Origin: Metarhizobium sp964253915
GTDB taxonomy: Bacteria; Pseudomonadota; Alphaproteobacteria; Rhizobiales; Rhizobiaceae
Length of the DNA stretch: 64,000 nucleotides
Direction of reading: 5' to 3'
Assembly: GCF_964253915.1 (NCBI RefSeq)
Contig: NZ_CAXUSG020000005.1
Coordinates: forward strand, 124,001 to 188,000
In this document: one piece after another, positions 43,219 to 50,633 of the stretch
Numbering within the stretch: position 1 is the stretch's first letter
Layout: the number at the start of each line of letters is the position of its first letter
Notes under the pieces: generated by a model
The model's input: the letters and a program-made list of their open reading frames with translations, nothing else
What the model was told of the DNA's origin: nothing
Databases searched by the model: none
Translations under genes and position numbers: made by a program

Positions 43219-43968
43219 ATGCTGCAGGCACGCTCGATTCATCTGGTCGTGGACAATCGCGACGGCGTTGCGCTCGGTGTCCAGCTGGCGAATCTGAGTG
43301 ATCTTTTCGTCCGGCAGCCCGTCGAGCAGCTTTCCGCCGGCCAGGCGCTGTTCTTCGAAGGCGATGCCGCCAAGCATCTGTTCCGGGTGGTCTCGGGCAC
43401 GATCCGGATTTTCAAGATCATCTCCGATGGCCGCCGCGTCATCACCCGTTTCCTGCATGCCGGCGACATTGTCGGTGTCTCCCTCAAGGATCTTTATCTC
43501 AACAGCGCCGATGCGGTCGGTGACGTCTGTGTTCAGCGCCTGTCGCGCAAGGCGCTGGAGCAGGAACTGGTCCGCACACCGGAGCTGGGACCGGAAATGT
43601 TTGCGCGGATGTGCGACGAGATGGCGGCGGCACAGGACCAGATGGTGCTGTTGTCGCGCAAGAATGCGGAAGAGCGGATCTGTACGTTCCTGAGGGCGGA
43701 GATGCGCCGGGTTGCGGCGGGTGGCGAAATCGTCGCCGTGCTCGAACTGCCGATGACACGGCTGGACGTCGCCGACTATCTCGGGCTGACGATCGAAACG
43801 GTATCGCGAACGCTGACCAAGCTGGTCAACAAGGGCATCCTGGCGGTTTCCGGCCGACACGTGGTGCGCATTATCCGGCAGGCAGGCCTTGCGCAGCTCT
43901 GCGGAGACGACGATGAATATGCCGGCGAGCGCAATCTCGTCGCTTGCTGGGCGCGGCAGCACCACTGA
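43219..43968 (+). CDS. fixK: Crp/Fnr-family transcriptional activator, FixK-like
   Basis: 249 residues with an N-terminal cyclic-nucleotide-like beta-barrel (FFEGDAAKHLFRVVSGTIRIFKIISDGRRVITRFLHAGDIVG) and a C-terminal winged helix with the recognition segment TRLDVADYLGLTIETVSRTLTKLVNKGIL. The E..SR contact residues predict binding to TTGAT-N4-ATCAA. The N-terminal cysteine cluster of FNR is absent, so it does not sense oxygen through an Fe-S cluster; this is the FixK class, controlled by transcription. Targets with boxes in this window are fixNOQP, fixGHIS and usp. The 3' end overlaps the hybrid kinase gene by 56 bases. Confidence 0.88.
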   Translation: MLQARSIHLVVDNRDGVALGVQLANLSDLFVRQPVEQLSAGQALFFEGDAAKHLFRVVSGTIRIFKIISDGRRVITRFLHAGDIVGVSLKDLYLNSADAVGDVCVQRLSRKALEQELVRTPELGPEMFARMCDEMAAAQDQMVLLSRKNAEERICTFLRAEMRRVAAGGEIVAVLELPMTRLDVADYLGLTIETVSRTLTKLVNKGILAVSGRHVVRIIRQAGLAQLCGDDDEYAGERNLVACWARQHH

Positions 43969-45913
43969 GACTGCCAGCATCGAAGGTAGAATGAAAGACG
44001 CGACGAAGACCAAACTCGCCACGGAGGCGGGGCTTGATGAAATTGCCCGGCTTCTCGATGAGGCGAACCTGATTTTTCATGGCCTTTCCGGCGTCATCAG
44101 CCGCTGGACGGCCGGCAGCGAACAGCTTTACGGCTGGTCCCGGCAGGAGGCGATCGGCAAGGTCGTCCATGAATTGCTGGAGACGACCTTTCCCATGCCG
44201 TTGGACGATATTCGCGAGGAGGTTCGCCGCAGCGGCGCCTGGCAGGGCGAGGTCGTTCACCGCCGCAAGGATGGAACGATCGTCTTCGTCGCCAGCCGCT
44301 GGGTGCTGACCCAGCCTTCCACCGCTTCGGAACCGGTGATCATCCAGAGCAACAACGACGTGACCGACATGAAGAGAGCACAAAACGATCTGGCCGAAAG
44401 GGAGGCGCATCTTCGCTCCATTCTCGACACCGTGCCCGAATCGATGGTGGTCATCGACGATATCGGCACGATTTCCTCCTTCAGCGCGGCGGCGGAACGG
44501 CTGTTCGGGTATCGGGCGGAGGAAGTTTGCGGCAAAAATGTCCGCATGCTCATGCCGTCGCCGGACCAGGAGGCGCATGACGGTTACATTTCCCGCTATC
44601 TGCACACCGGCGAGCGGCGAATCATCGGATACGGCCGGGTGGTGACGGGGCAGCGCAAGGATGGCTCGCATTTTCCCATGGAGCTTTCCGTCGGCGAGGC
44701 GATCGCCAGCGGCAAGCGCATCTTCACCGGCTTCATCCGCGACCTGACCAGCCGCCACAAGATCGAGGAAGAACTGCGCCAGTCGCAGAAGATGGAGGCG
44801 ATCGGCCAGCTGACCGGCGGCCTCGCGCATGATTTCAACAATCTGCTCACCGTCATCAGCGGCAATCTCGAAATGATCGAGATGAAGCTGCGCGACGAAA
44901 AGCTGCGTCCCCTGTTGCAGGAGGCGCAAAGCGCTGCCGAGGACGGCGCCAAGCTGACGGGGCAGCTGCTCGCTTTCGGCCGGCGCCAGCCACTCAATCC
45001 GAAGCTGGTCGATGTCGGCCAGCTCGTTTCCGGATTTTCCGACCTGCTGCGGCGGTCCCTGGGCGAGGCGATCGAGTTTCGCACGATCATTACCGGTGCC
45101 GACAACGAGGCGCTGGTCGATGCATCGCAATTGCAGAATGCAATTCTGAATCTGGTGCTCAATGCCAGGGACGCCATGCCGCGCGGCGGCAGGCTGGCAG
45201 TGGAAATCACCGGCACGCGGCTGGATGCCGATTATGCCCAGATGTATCCGCAGGTTCGTACTGGCGATTATGTGCTGATCTCCGTCACGGATACCGGCAA
45301 TGGTATGACGGAAGAAATCAAGCAACGCGCCTTCGAACCGTTTTTCACCACCAAGGGTGTCGGTTCGGGCACCGGCCTGGGCCTCAGCATGGTCTATGGT
45401 TTTGCCCGGCAGTCCGGCGGCCATGTGCAGATTTACAGCGAGATAGGGCAGGGCACCAGCGTCCGCATCTTCCTGCCGGCGGCGCAGAAGGCCGATGGAG
45501 CCGCCATCGCGACAGAGCCGCAATCGACGTTGCGCGCCAGCATGCCGGGCGGCTCGGAAAAAGTTCTGGTCGTCGAGGATGATGCACGCGTCCGCCGCGT
45601 TGCCGTGGCGCGGCTGAACGAACTCGGCTACGGCGTTGTCGAGGCGGAAAACGGTGCGGAAGCGCTCGACCGGCTTCAAGACCATTCCGATATCGCGCTC
45701 CTCTTTACAGACATCGTCATGCCGGGCGGCATGACCGGCGATGAACTTGCCAATCATGTGCGGCAGCTGAAACCGGCGATCAAAATCCTGTTCACCTCGG
45801 GTTACGCCGAACCGACGATTGCGGGGCGCGAGCTTGCCCAATCCGGAAGCTGGCTCAAGAAGCCTTACACTGCCCGCGAACTCGCTATGCGGCTGCGCGA
45901 AATCCTCGACTGA
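43913..45913 (+). CDS. Hybrid FixL-like heme-PAS oxygen-sensor histidine kinase
   Basis: 666 residues, soluble. Order: PAS 1 (about 40-160), heme-PAS 2 (165-285), HisKA with His306 in GLAHDFNNLL, HATPase (N-box NLVLNARDAM, DTGNGM, GTGLGLSMV), and a C-terminal receiver (LVVEDDARVRR, LFTDIVMPGG). PAS 2 has the FixL heme pattern HDGYISRY...RRIIGYGR: proximal His222 and Arg228 and Arg242 (matching His200, Arg206, Arg220 of Bradyrhizobium FixL) are present, but the propionate-contacting His214 is Arg236. The ATG at 43913 (GGAG six bases upstream) overlaps fixK; an alternative ATG at 43991 has GAAGG. It probably signals to the FxkR-like regulator. Confidence 0.85.
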   Translation: MNMPASAISSLAGRGSTTETASIEGRMKDATKTKLATEAGLDEIARLLDEANLIFHGLSGVISRWTAGSEQLYGWSRQEAIGKVVHELLETTFPMPLDDIREEVRRSGAWQGEVVHRRKDGTIVFVASRWVLTQPSTASEPVIIQSNNDVTDMKRAQNDLAEREAHLRSILDTVPESMVVIDDIGTISSFSAAAERLFGYRAEEVCGKNVRMLMPSPDQEAHDGYISRYLHTGERRIIGYGRVVTGQRKDGSHFPMELSVGEAIASGKRIFTGFIRDLTSRHKIEEELRQSQKMEAIGQLTGGLAHDFNNLLTVISGNLEMIEMKLRDEKLRPLLQEAQSAAEDGAKLTGQLLAFGRRQPLNPKLVDVGQLVSGFSDLLRRSLGEAIEFRTIITGADNEALVDASQLQNAILNLVLNARDAMPRGGRLAVEITGTRLDADYAQMYPQVRTGDYVLISVTDTGNGMTEEIKQRAFEPFFTTKGVGSGTGLGLSMVYGFARQSGGHVQIYSEIGQGTSVRIFLPAAQKADGAAIATEPQSTLRASMPGGSEKVLVVEDDARVRRVAVARLNELGYGVVEAENGAEALDRLQDHSDIALLFTDIVMPGGMTGDELANHVRQLKPAIKILFTSGYAEPTIAGRELAQSGSWLKKPYTARELAMRLREILD

Positions 45914-45987
45914 GATCATGGCAATTCGGTAGTTTTCTCTCTCTATTCGGTCGTACTTGCAATCTGAGGAGAGGGTGCCGCCTGCCT

Positions 45988-46105
45988 CCTTCTCCCCTTG
46001 GGGAGAAGGTCGCGGCAGCGGGATGAGGGGCACGAGGGAAAGTTCTGCCTTGTTTCACCCCCTCATCCGACCCTTCGGGCCCCTTCTCCCCAACGGGGAG
46101 AAGGG
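45988..46105. repeat. Nested inverted-repeat intergenic element
   Basis: Two perfect hairpin cores, CCTTCTCCCC/GGGGAGAAGG (45988-46009) and CCCTTCTCCCC/GGGGAGAAGGG (46081-46105), flank an outer pair GGATGAGGGG (46021-46030) and CCCCTCATCC (46059-46068). The sequence type is a common multicopy intergenic repeat in rhizobial genomes. It lies between the hybrid kinase and fixN and may end transcription of the former. Confidence 0.65.
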
Positions 46106-46210
46106 AAACTCGTCCCGTGCGGCATCGGGATAGAGGAAGCCACTGCGCCGCCCCATTTTCCCCCTCCGCAGCAATATAAACGGCAGGCTTTTCCGCCAAC
46201 CGCCCCACTC

Positions 46211-46224
46211 TTGATCTAGGTCAA
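46211..46224 (+). promoter_or_regulatory. FixK box of fixNOQP
   Basis: TTGAT-CTAG-GTCAA matches the anaerobox at nine of ten informative bases, about 90 bases before the fixN start, a position suited to activation. Confidence 0.82.
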
Positions 46225-46312
46225 GGCTCTGACGCTTCCCGCGTGTCAGCAGAGGATTACCGGGGGTCTGTTTCACCGCGGACCCGCTCATCTCGCTTCG
46301 GGGGCGATATCA

Positions 46313-47932
46313 ATGAATTATACGTTTTCAACCATAAGCTTGGCCGTCGCAGCCTTCCTGGCGCTTCTCGGCGCCGGAATGGCGCACGACAGCCTGTTTG
46401 CCGCCCACATGTGGGTGCTCTTTTTCGTGCTGGCCGGCAGCGCGATCGTCATGCTGGGGCGGGTCAAGTTCGCCCCGGCGGGCAAGGTTCTGCCGCAACC
46501 GCCGGTGTCCGAATATTTCGACGATGTCGTTCGCTACGGCGTCATCGCCACGGTCTTCTGGGGCGTTGTCGGTTTCCTCGTCGGGGTGGTGATTGCCCTG
46601 CAGCTCGCTTATCCCGACCTGAACTTCGCGCCTTATCTCAACTTCGGCCGCCTGCGGCCGTTGCACACCTCCGCCGTCGTCTTCGCCTTCGGCGGCAACG
46701 CGCTGATCGCCACGTCGTTTTATGTGGTGCAGCGCACCTGTCGGGCACGCCTGTTCGGCGGCAGCCTCGGCTGGTTCGTGTTTTGGGGCTACCAGCTGTT
46801 TATCGTCATGGCGGCCACCGGCTATCTGCTCGGCATCACCCAGAGCCGTGAATATGCCGAGCCGGAATGGTATGTCGATATCTGGCTGACCATCGTCTGG
46901 GTCGCTTATCTCATCGCCTTCCTCGGCACGATCCTGAAGCGCAAGGAGCCGCATATCTATGTGGCCAACTGGTTCTATCTCGGCTTCATCGTCACCATCG
47001 CCATGCTGCACGTCGTCAACAACCTGGCGGTACCGGTGTCGTTCCTCGGTTCGCGCAGCTATTCGTTGTTTTCGGGCGTGCAGGATGCGCTGACGCAGTG
47101 GTGGTACGGCCATAACGCCGTCGGCTTCTTCCTCACCGCCGGCTTCCTCGGCATGATGTATTATTTCGTGCCCAAGCAGGCCAATCGCCCGGTCTATTCC
47201 TACCGCCTGTCGATCATCCACTTCTGGGCGCTGATCTTCATGTACATTTGGGCCGGCCCGCACCACCTGCACTATACCGCGCTGCCCGACTGGGCCCAGA
47301 CGCTCGGCATGGTGTTCTCGGTGATGTTGTGGATGCCCTCGTGGGGCGGCATGATCAACGGCCTGATGACGCTTTCGGGCGCTTGGGACAAGGTCCGCAC
47401 CGACCCGATCATCCGCATGATGATCATGGCCATCGCCTTCTACGGCATGTCGACCTTCGAAGGCCCGGTCATGTCGATCAAGGCGGTCAACTCGCTCAGC
47501 CATTACACCGACTGGACCATCGGCCACGTGCATTCCGGCGCGCTCGGCTGGGTCGGCATGATCACCTTTGGTGCTGTCTACCATCTGGTGCCAAAACTCT
47601 GGGGCCGCGAACGGCTCTACAGCCTGCGCATGGTCAACTGGCACTTCTGGCTCGCCACGCTCGGCATCGTCGTCTACGCCGCCGTCATGTGGGTTGCCGG
47701 CATCCAGCAGGGCCTGATGTGGCGCGAATACGATAGCCAGGGATTCCTGGTCTATTCCTTCGCTGAAACCGTCGCCGCCATGTTCCCCTACTACCTGCTG
47801 CGCGCCGTCGGCGGTGCCCTGTTCCTCGCGGGTGGTCTGGTCATGGCCTGGAACGTCGCCATGACGATCCTCGGCTACCAGCGCGACGAAGCGCCGATGC
47901 CGGGCACCGTCCTCGCACAGCCTGCCGAATAA
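46313..47932 (+). CDS. fixN: cbb3-type cytochrome c oxidase catalytic subunit I (FixN/CcoN)
   Basis: The heme-copper catalytic subunit of the high-affinity oxidase used in microaerobic respiration, 539 residues, about 12 membrane helices. Ligand histidines are in LRPLHTSAVVFAFGGNAL, QWWYGHNAVGFFLTAGFLGMMYYF, WAGPHHLHYTALPDW and WTIGHVHSGALGWVG, the pattern specific for cbb3 oxidases. It is the first gene of fixNOQP under a FixK box. The ribosome-binding site is weak (CGGGGGCG). Confidence 0.97.
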   Translation: MNYTFSTISLAVAAFLALLGAGMAHDSLFAAHMWVLFFVLAGSAIVMLGRVKFAPAGKVLPQPPVSEYFDDVVRYGVIATVFWGVVGFLVGVVIALQLAYPDLNFAPYLNFGRLRPLHTSAVVFAFGGNALIATSFYVVQRTCRARLFGGSLGWFVFWGYQLFIVMAATGYLLGITQSREYAEPEWYVDIWLTIVWVAYLIAFLGTILKRKEPHIYVANWFYLGFIVTIAMLHVVNNLAVPVSFLGSRSYSLFSGVQDALTQWWYGHNAVGFFLTAGFLGMMYYFVPKQANRPVYSYRLSIIHFWALIFMYIWAGPHHLHYTALPDWAQTLGMVFSVMLWMPSWGGMINGLMTLSGAWDKVRTDPIIRMMIMAIAFYGMSTFEGPVMSIKAVNSLSHYTDWTIGHVHSGALGWVGMITFGAVYHLVPKLWGRERLYSLRMVNWHFWLATLGIVVYAAVMWVAGIQQGLMWREYDSQGFLVYSFAETVAAMFPYYLLRAVGGALFLAGGLVMAWNVAMTILGYQRDEAPMPGTVLAQPAE

Positions 47933-47942
47933 GGAGACATCC

Positions 47943-48674
47943 ATGTCCATCCTCGACAAACACAAAATCCTCGAGCGCAACGCGACGCTTCTCCTGGTGG
48001 GCTCGCTGCTCGTGGTGTCCATTGGCGGCATCGTCGAAATCGCGCCGCTCTTCTACCTCCAGAACACCATCGAAAAGGTGGAGGGCATGCGGCCCTATTC
48101 GCCGCTGGAGCTTGCCGGACGCGACATCTACATCCGCGAAGGCTGCTACGCCTGCCATAGCCAGATGATCCGGCCGTTCCGCGACGAAGTGGAGCGTTAC
48201 GGCCACTACTCGCTGGCGGCGGAGTCGATGTACGACCATCCGTTCCAGTGGGGATCGAAGCGCACCGGCCCGGATCTCGCCCGCGTCGGCGGCCGTTACT
48301 CCAACGAATGGCATGTGCAGCACCTGGTGCGGCCGCGCGACGTGGTGCCGGAATCGATGATGCCGGCTTATGCCTTCCTCAAGGAGACGGAACTCGAGAT
48401 CAACGACGCGTCCGCTAATCTCAAGGCCAATCGGGCGGTCGGCGTGCCTTATTCCGACGACATGCTCGCCAGTGCCGATGCCGATATGAGGGCGCAGGCC
48501 GATCCGGAAGCCGATACCGCCGGACTGCTGGAGCGTTATCCCAAGGCCAAGATCGGCGATTTCGACGGCGATCCGAAGAAGCTGACGGAGATGGATGCGC
48601 TCGTCGCCTATCTGCAGATGCTCGGCACGCTGGTCGACTTCTCCACCTATGACGACGCAACCGGTTACCGCTGA
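47943..48674 (+). CDS. fixO: cbb3-type oxidase subunit II, monoheme cytochrome c (FixO/CcoO)
   Basis: 243 residues: one N-terminal membrane anchor (about 14-38) and a periplasmic domain with one c-type heme motif, Cys68-x-x-Cys71-His72 (EGCYACHSQM), and an axial methionine probably in ESMMPAY. It passes electrons from FixP to the FixN active site. AAGGAG precedes the ATG, ten bases after fixN. Confidence 0.97.
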   Translation: MSILDKHKILERNATLLLVGSLLVVSIGGIVEIAPLFYLQNTIEKVEGMRPYSPLELAGRDIYIREGCYACHSQMIRPFRDEVERYGHYSLAAESMYDHPFQWGSKRTGPDLARVGGRYSNEWHVQHLVRPRDVVPESMMPAYAFLKETELEINDASANLKANRAVGVPYSDDMLASADADMRAQADPEADTAGLLERYPKAKIGDFDGDPKKLTEMDALVAYLQMLGTLVDFSTYDDATGYR

Positions 48675-48686
48675 GGAGGACGTCCG

Positions 48687-48839
48687 ATGGAAACCTATAC
48701 AGCGATGCGCCACTTCGCCGACAGCTGGGGCCTGCTCGCCATGGCGCTGTTTTTTGTCTGCACGGTGCTTTTCACGCTCCGTCCGGGTGCCCGCAAGGGC
48801 GCCCAGGAAGCCGCCGACATACCTTTGAAGGATGACTGA
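48687..48839 (+). CDS. fixQ: cbb3-type oxidase small subunit (FixQ/CcoQ)
   Basis: 50 residues with a single membrane helix (WGLLAMALFFVCTVLFTL) and a charged tail ending in LKDD. GAGGA precedes the ATG, and it sits between fixO and fixP with gaps of 12 and two bases. CcoQ stabilises the complex and helps oxygen-dependent control in Rhodobacter. Confidence 0.93.
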   Translation: METYTAMRHFADSWGLLAMALFFVCTVLFTLRPGARKGAQEAADIPLKDD

Positions 48840-48841
48840 GA

Positions 48842-49705
48842 ATGGCTGACAAACATGTTGACGAACTCAGCGGCGTCGAGACGACCGGCCACGAATGGGA
48901 CGGCATCCGCGAGCTGAACAATCCGATGCCGCGCTGGTGGGTGTGGACCTTCTACGCCACCATCCTCTGGGCGGTCGGTTACGCGATCGCCTATCCCTCG
49001 ATCCCGCTGATCACCGACACGACGAAGGGCTGGCTCGGTTATTCGAGCCGCGCGGAGTTCACCGCCGAGGTCGATAGCGCCGCGGTGACGCAGACCAAGT
49101 TCCTGGAGCAGATCGCCGCCAAGCCGGTGACGGAGATCGATGCCGATCCGACGCTTCGGACGTTTGCCATTGCCGGCGGCGCATCCGCCTTCAAGGTGAA
49201 TTGCAGCACCTGTCACGGCTCGGGTGCGGCCGGCGGTCCCGGCTTCCCGAACCTCAACGACGACGACTGGCTCTGGGGTGGCAATCTCGACGCGATCTAC
49301 CACACCATTGCCCATGGTATCCGCGACGATTCCGATGCCGATACGCATTTTTCGGAAATGCCGGCCTTTGCCGGCGTGCTGGAACCGGAGCAGATCCGCC
49401 AGACGGCGGCCTATGTCGTCAGTCTGACGGGTACGCCTTCCAATCCGGCACTGGCGGAGGCCGGCAAGCAGCTGTTCATCGACAACTGCGCCAGCTGCCA
49501 CGGTGAAGACGCCAAGGGCAACCGCGAGATGGGCGCCCCCAACCTTGCCGACGCCATCTGGCTGAAGGGAAAAAGCGAGGAGGCGATCATCCGCCAGATC
49601 TCCGCTCCGAAGCACGGCGTCATGCCGGCCTGGACGGCGCGTCTGGGCGATACGACGGTGAAGCAGTTGGCGATCTTCGTCCACTCGCTCGGCGGTGGCG
49701 AGTAG
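48842..49705 (+). CDS. fixP: cbb3-type oxidase subunit III, diheme cytochrome c (FixP/CcoP)
   Basis: 287 residues: a membrane anchor (WWVWTFYATILWAVGYAIAYP, about 32-52) and two cytochrome c domains with motifs Cys121-x-x-Cys124-His125 (NCSTCHG) and Cys216-x-x-Cys219-His220 (NCASCHG). It receives electrons from the bc1 complex or soluble cytochromes. It is the last gene of fixNOQP; the stop is two bases from the stop of a convergent PIN toxin gene. Confidence 0.97.
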   Translation: MADKHVDELSGVETTGHEWDGIRELNNPMPRWWVWTFYATILWAVGYAIAYPSIPLITDTTKGWLGYSSRAEFTAEVDSAAVTQTKFLEQIAAKPVTEIDADPTLRTFAIAGGASAFKVNCSTCHGSGAAGGPGFPNLNDDDWLWGGNLDAIYHTIAHGIRDDSDADTHFSEMPAFAGVLEPEQIRQTAAYVVSLTGTPSNPALAEAGKQLFIDNCASCHGEDAKGNREMGAPNLADAIWLKGKSEEAIIRQISAPKHGVMPAWTARLGDTTVKQLAIFVHSLGGGE

Positions 49706-49707
49706 GC

Positions 49708-50136
49708 TCAACCCTCTTCCGACAGCCGACGAATCTCCATACCGGCCGGGGCGCGAATGCCCCGGTCGTTTGTCAGGAAGATAGCGCATCCCAGGGCTTC
49801 GGCGGTGGCGACGTGGAGTGCGTCCAGCAGCTTCATCCCCATGGAGACGCCGATCTCCGCGGCCCGCTTGATAAGCTGGAGGGTGACGGGATGCAGTGAA
49901 ACAAATGCCTGATCCTGCAACAGATCCAGATAGCTTTCCGCGCTGCCGCGATTGCCGAGGCGCAGAGCACCGCGAAGGCACTCGCCAACGGTCATTTCAC
50001 TGGTGCAGAATGTGGCGTGCGCAGGAAGCGAGGCGATCGCATACCGCGCCTGAGTTTGGTAGCCTGGCTCTCCGTCTACAATGTATATGAAGACATTGCT
50101 GTCGAGGTAGACGCGCAACGGCGTGTCATTCGTCAC
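49708..50136 (-). CDS. PIN-domain (VapC-like) toxin
   Basis: About 142 residues, PIN-domain RNase. Acidic metal-site residues are in VYLDSNVFIYIVDGE, TVGECLRGAL, LDALHVATAEA and FLTNDRGI (D-E-D-D). It likely cleaves tRNA or rRNA when free of antitoxin. The start is probably one of two tandem GTGs (50136 or 50139) that overlap the antitoxin stop by about 11 bases. An upstream start at 50172 is possible but would extend the overlap. The pair lies between fixP and fixG on the opposite strand. Confidence 0.82.
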   Translation of the reverse strand: MTNDTPLRVYLDSNVFIYIVDGEPGYQTQARYAIASLPAHATFCTSEMTVGECLRGALRLGNRGSAESYLDLLQDQAFVSLHPVTLQLIKRAAEIGVSMGMKLLDALHVATAEALGCAIFLTNDRGIRAPAGMEIRRLSEEG

Positions 50137-50407
50137 CACGTGACTCTCGGACCTGTTGCATGATTTCAGCATCGGACAGGTTGGACGAATAGCGGGAAGC
50201 CCGCTCGAACATCTCGTTCAGGAAGGCCATTCGTCTCTCGATGGCAGCGCGGTCAGTCGCATATTCGGTGGCCGGCTCGGCGGGCAGGTGATCCTTCAGT
50301 GTTTCCACCACCACTTCGGCACGGGAATTGTGGGTGCGCGCCGAAATGGAGTCGATCCGCGACAAAAGGTCGTCCGTCAATTCGATTTCCAGCTTGTGCA
50401 GGCCCAT
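50126..50407 (-). CDS. Ribbon-helix-helix antitoxin of the VapBC-like pair
   Basis: 93 residues. The N-terminal RHH fold reads MGLHKLEIELTDDLLSRIDSISARTHNSRAEVVVETLKDHL, followed by an acidic, helical toxin-binding tail (RMAFLNEMFERASRYSSNLSDAEIMQQVRESRGDE). AGGAG is six bases before the ATG at 50407; longer frames upstream are unsupported. It precedes and overlaps the PIN toxin, the usual antitoxin-first order. Confidence 0.82.
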   Translation of the reverse strand: MGLHKLEIELTDDLLSRIDSISARTHNSRAEVVVETLKDHLPAEPATEYATDRAAIERRMAFLNEMFERASRYSSNLSDAEIMQQVRESRGDE

Positions 50408-50571
50408 GGCGATCTCCTGTTTGGCATCAAGATAATGCTCTTTCCGGATTTTCGCCAGCAAAACGGCGCAAGTGCGGACAGCACCAAGGGAACGACGCCC
50501 CGCAAGCGCCAGCCCGCGCGACATCCGGTAGACTGGCTGCGCCGGAGGATGTGCGCGGCATGGCGCCGCAC

Positions 50572-50585
50572 TTGATTTAAGTCAA
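50572..50585 (+). promoter_or_regulatory. FixK box of fixGHIS
   Basis: TTGAT-TTAA-GTCAA, the same form as the box before fixN, about 50-60 bases before the fixG start. Confidence 0.82.
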
Positions 50586-50633
50586 GGGCAGGAACCGCAG
50601 GGAGTGCGAAATAGGGGACAAAGGATGGGTCCC

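Larger units (their letters stand above)
45914..46312. other. Intergenic region between the hybrid FixL gene and fixN
   Basis: About 400 bases containing the nested repeat, the FixK box and the fixN promoter. No gene is supported; frames in this stretch are broken by the repeat arms. Confidence 0.6.

Noticed and set aside
44000..45913. Classical FixL/FixJ pair
   Set aside because: The kinase is a soluble hybrid with its own receiver, no LuxR-type FixJ is adjacent, and the neighbouring regulator is of the OmpR type.
45988..46105. CRISPR-like repeat
   Set aside because: There are only two related hairpin cores without regular spacers and no cas genes; the structure is a palindromic intergenic element.
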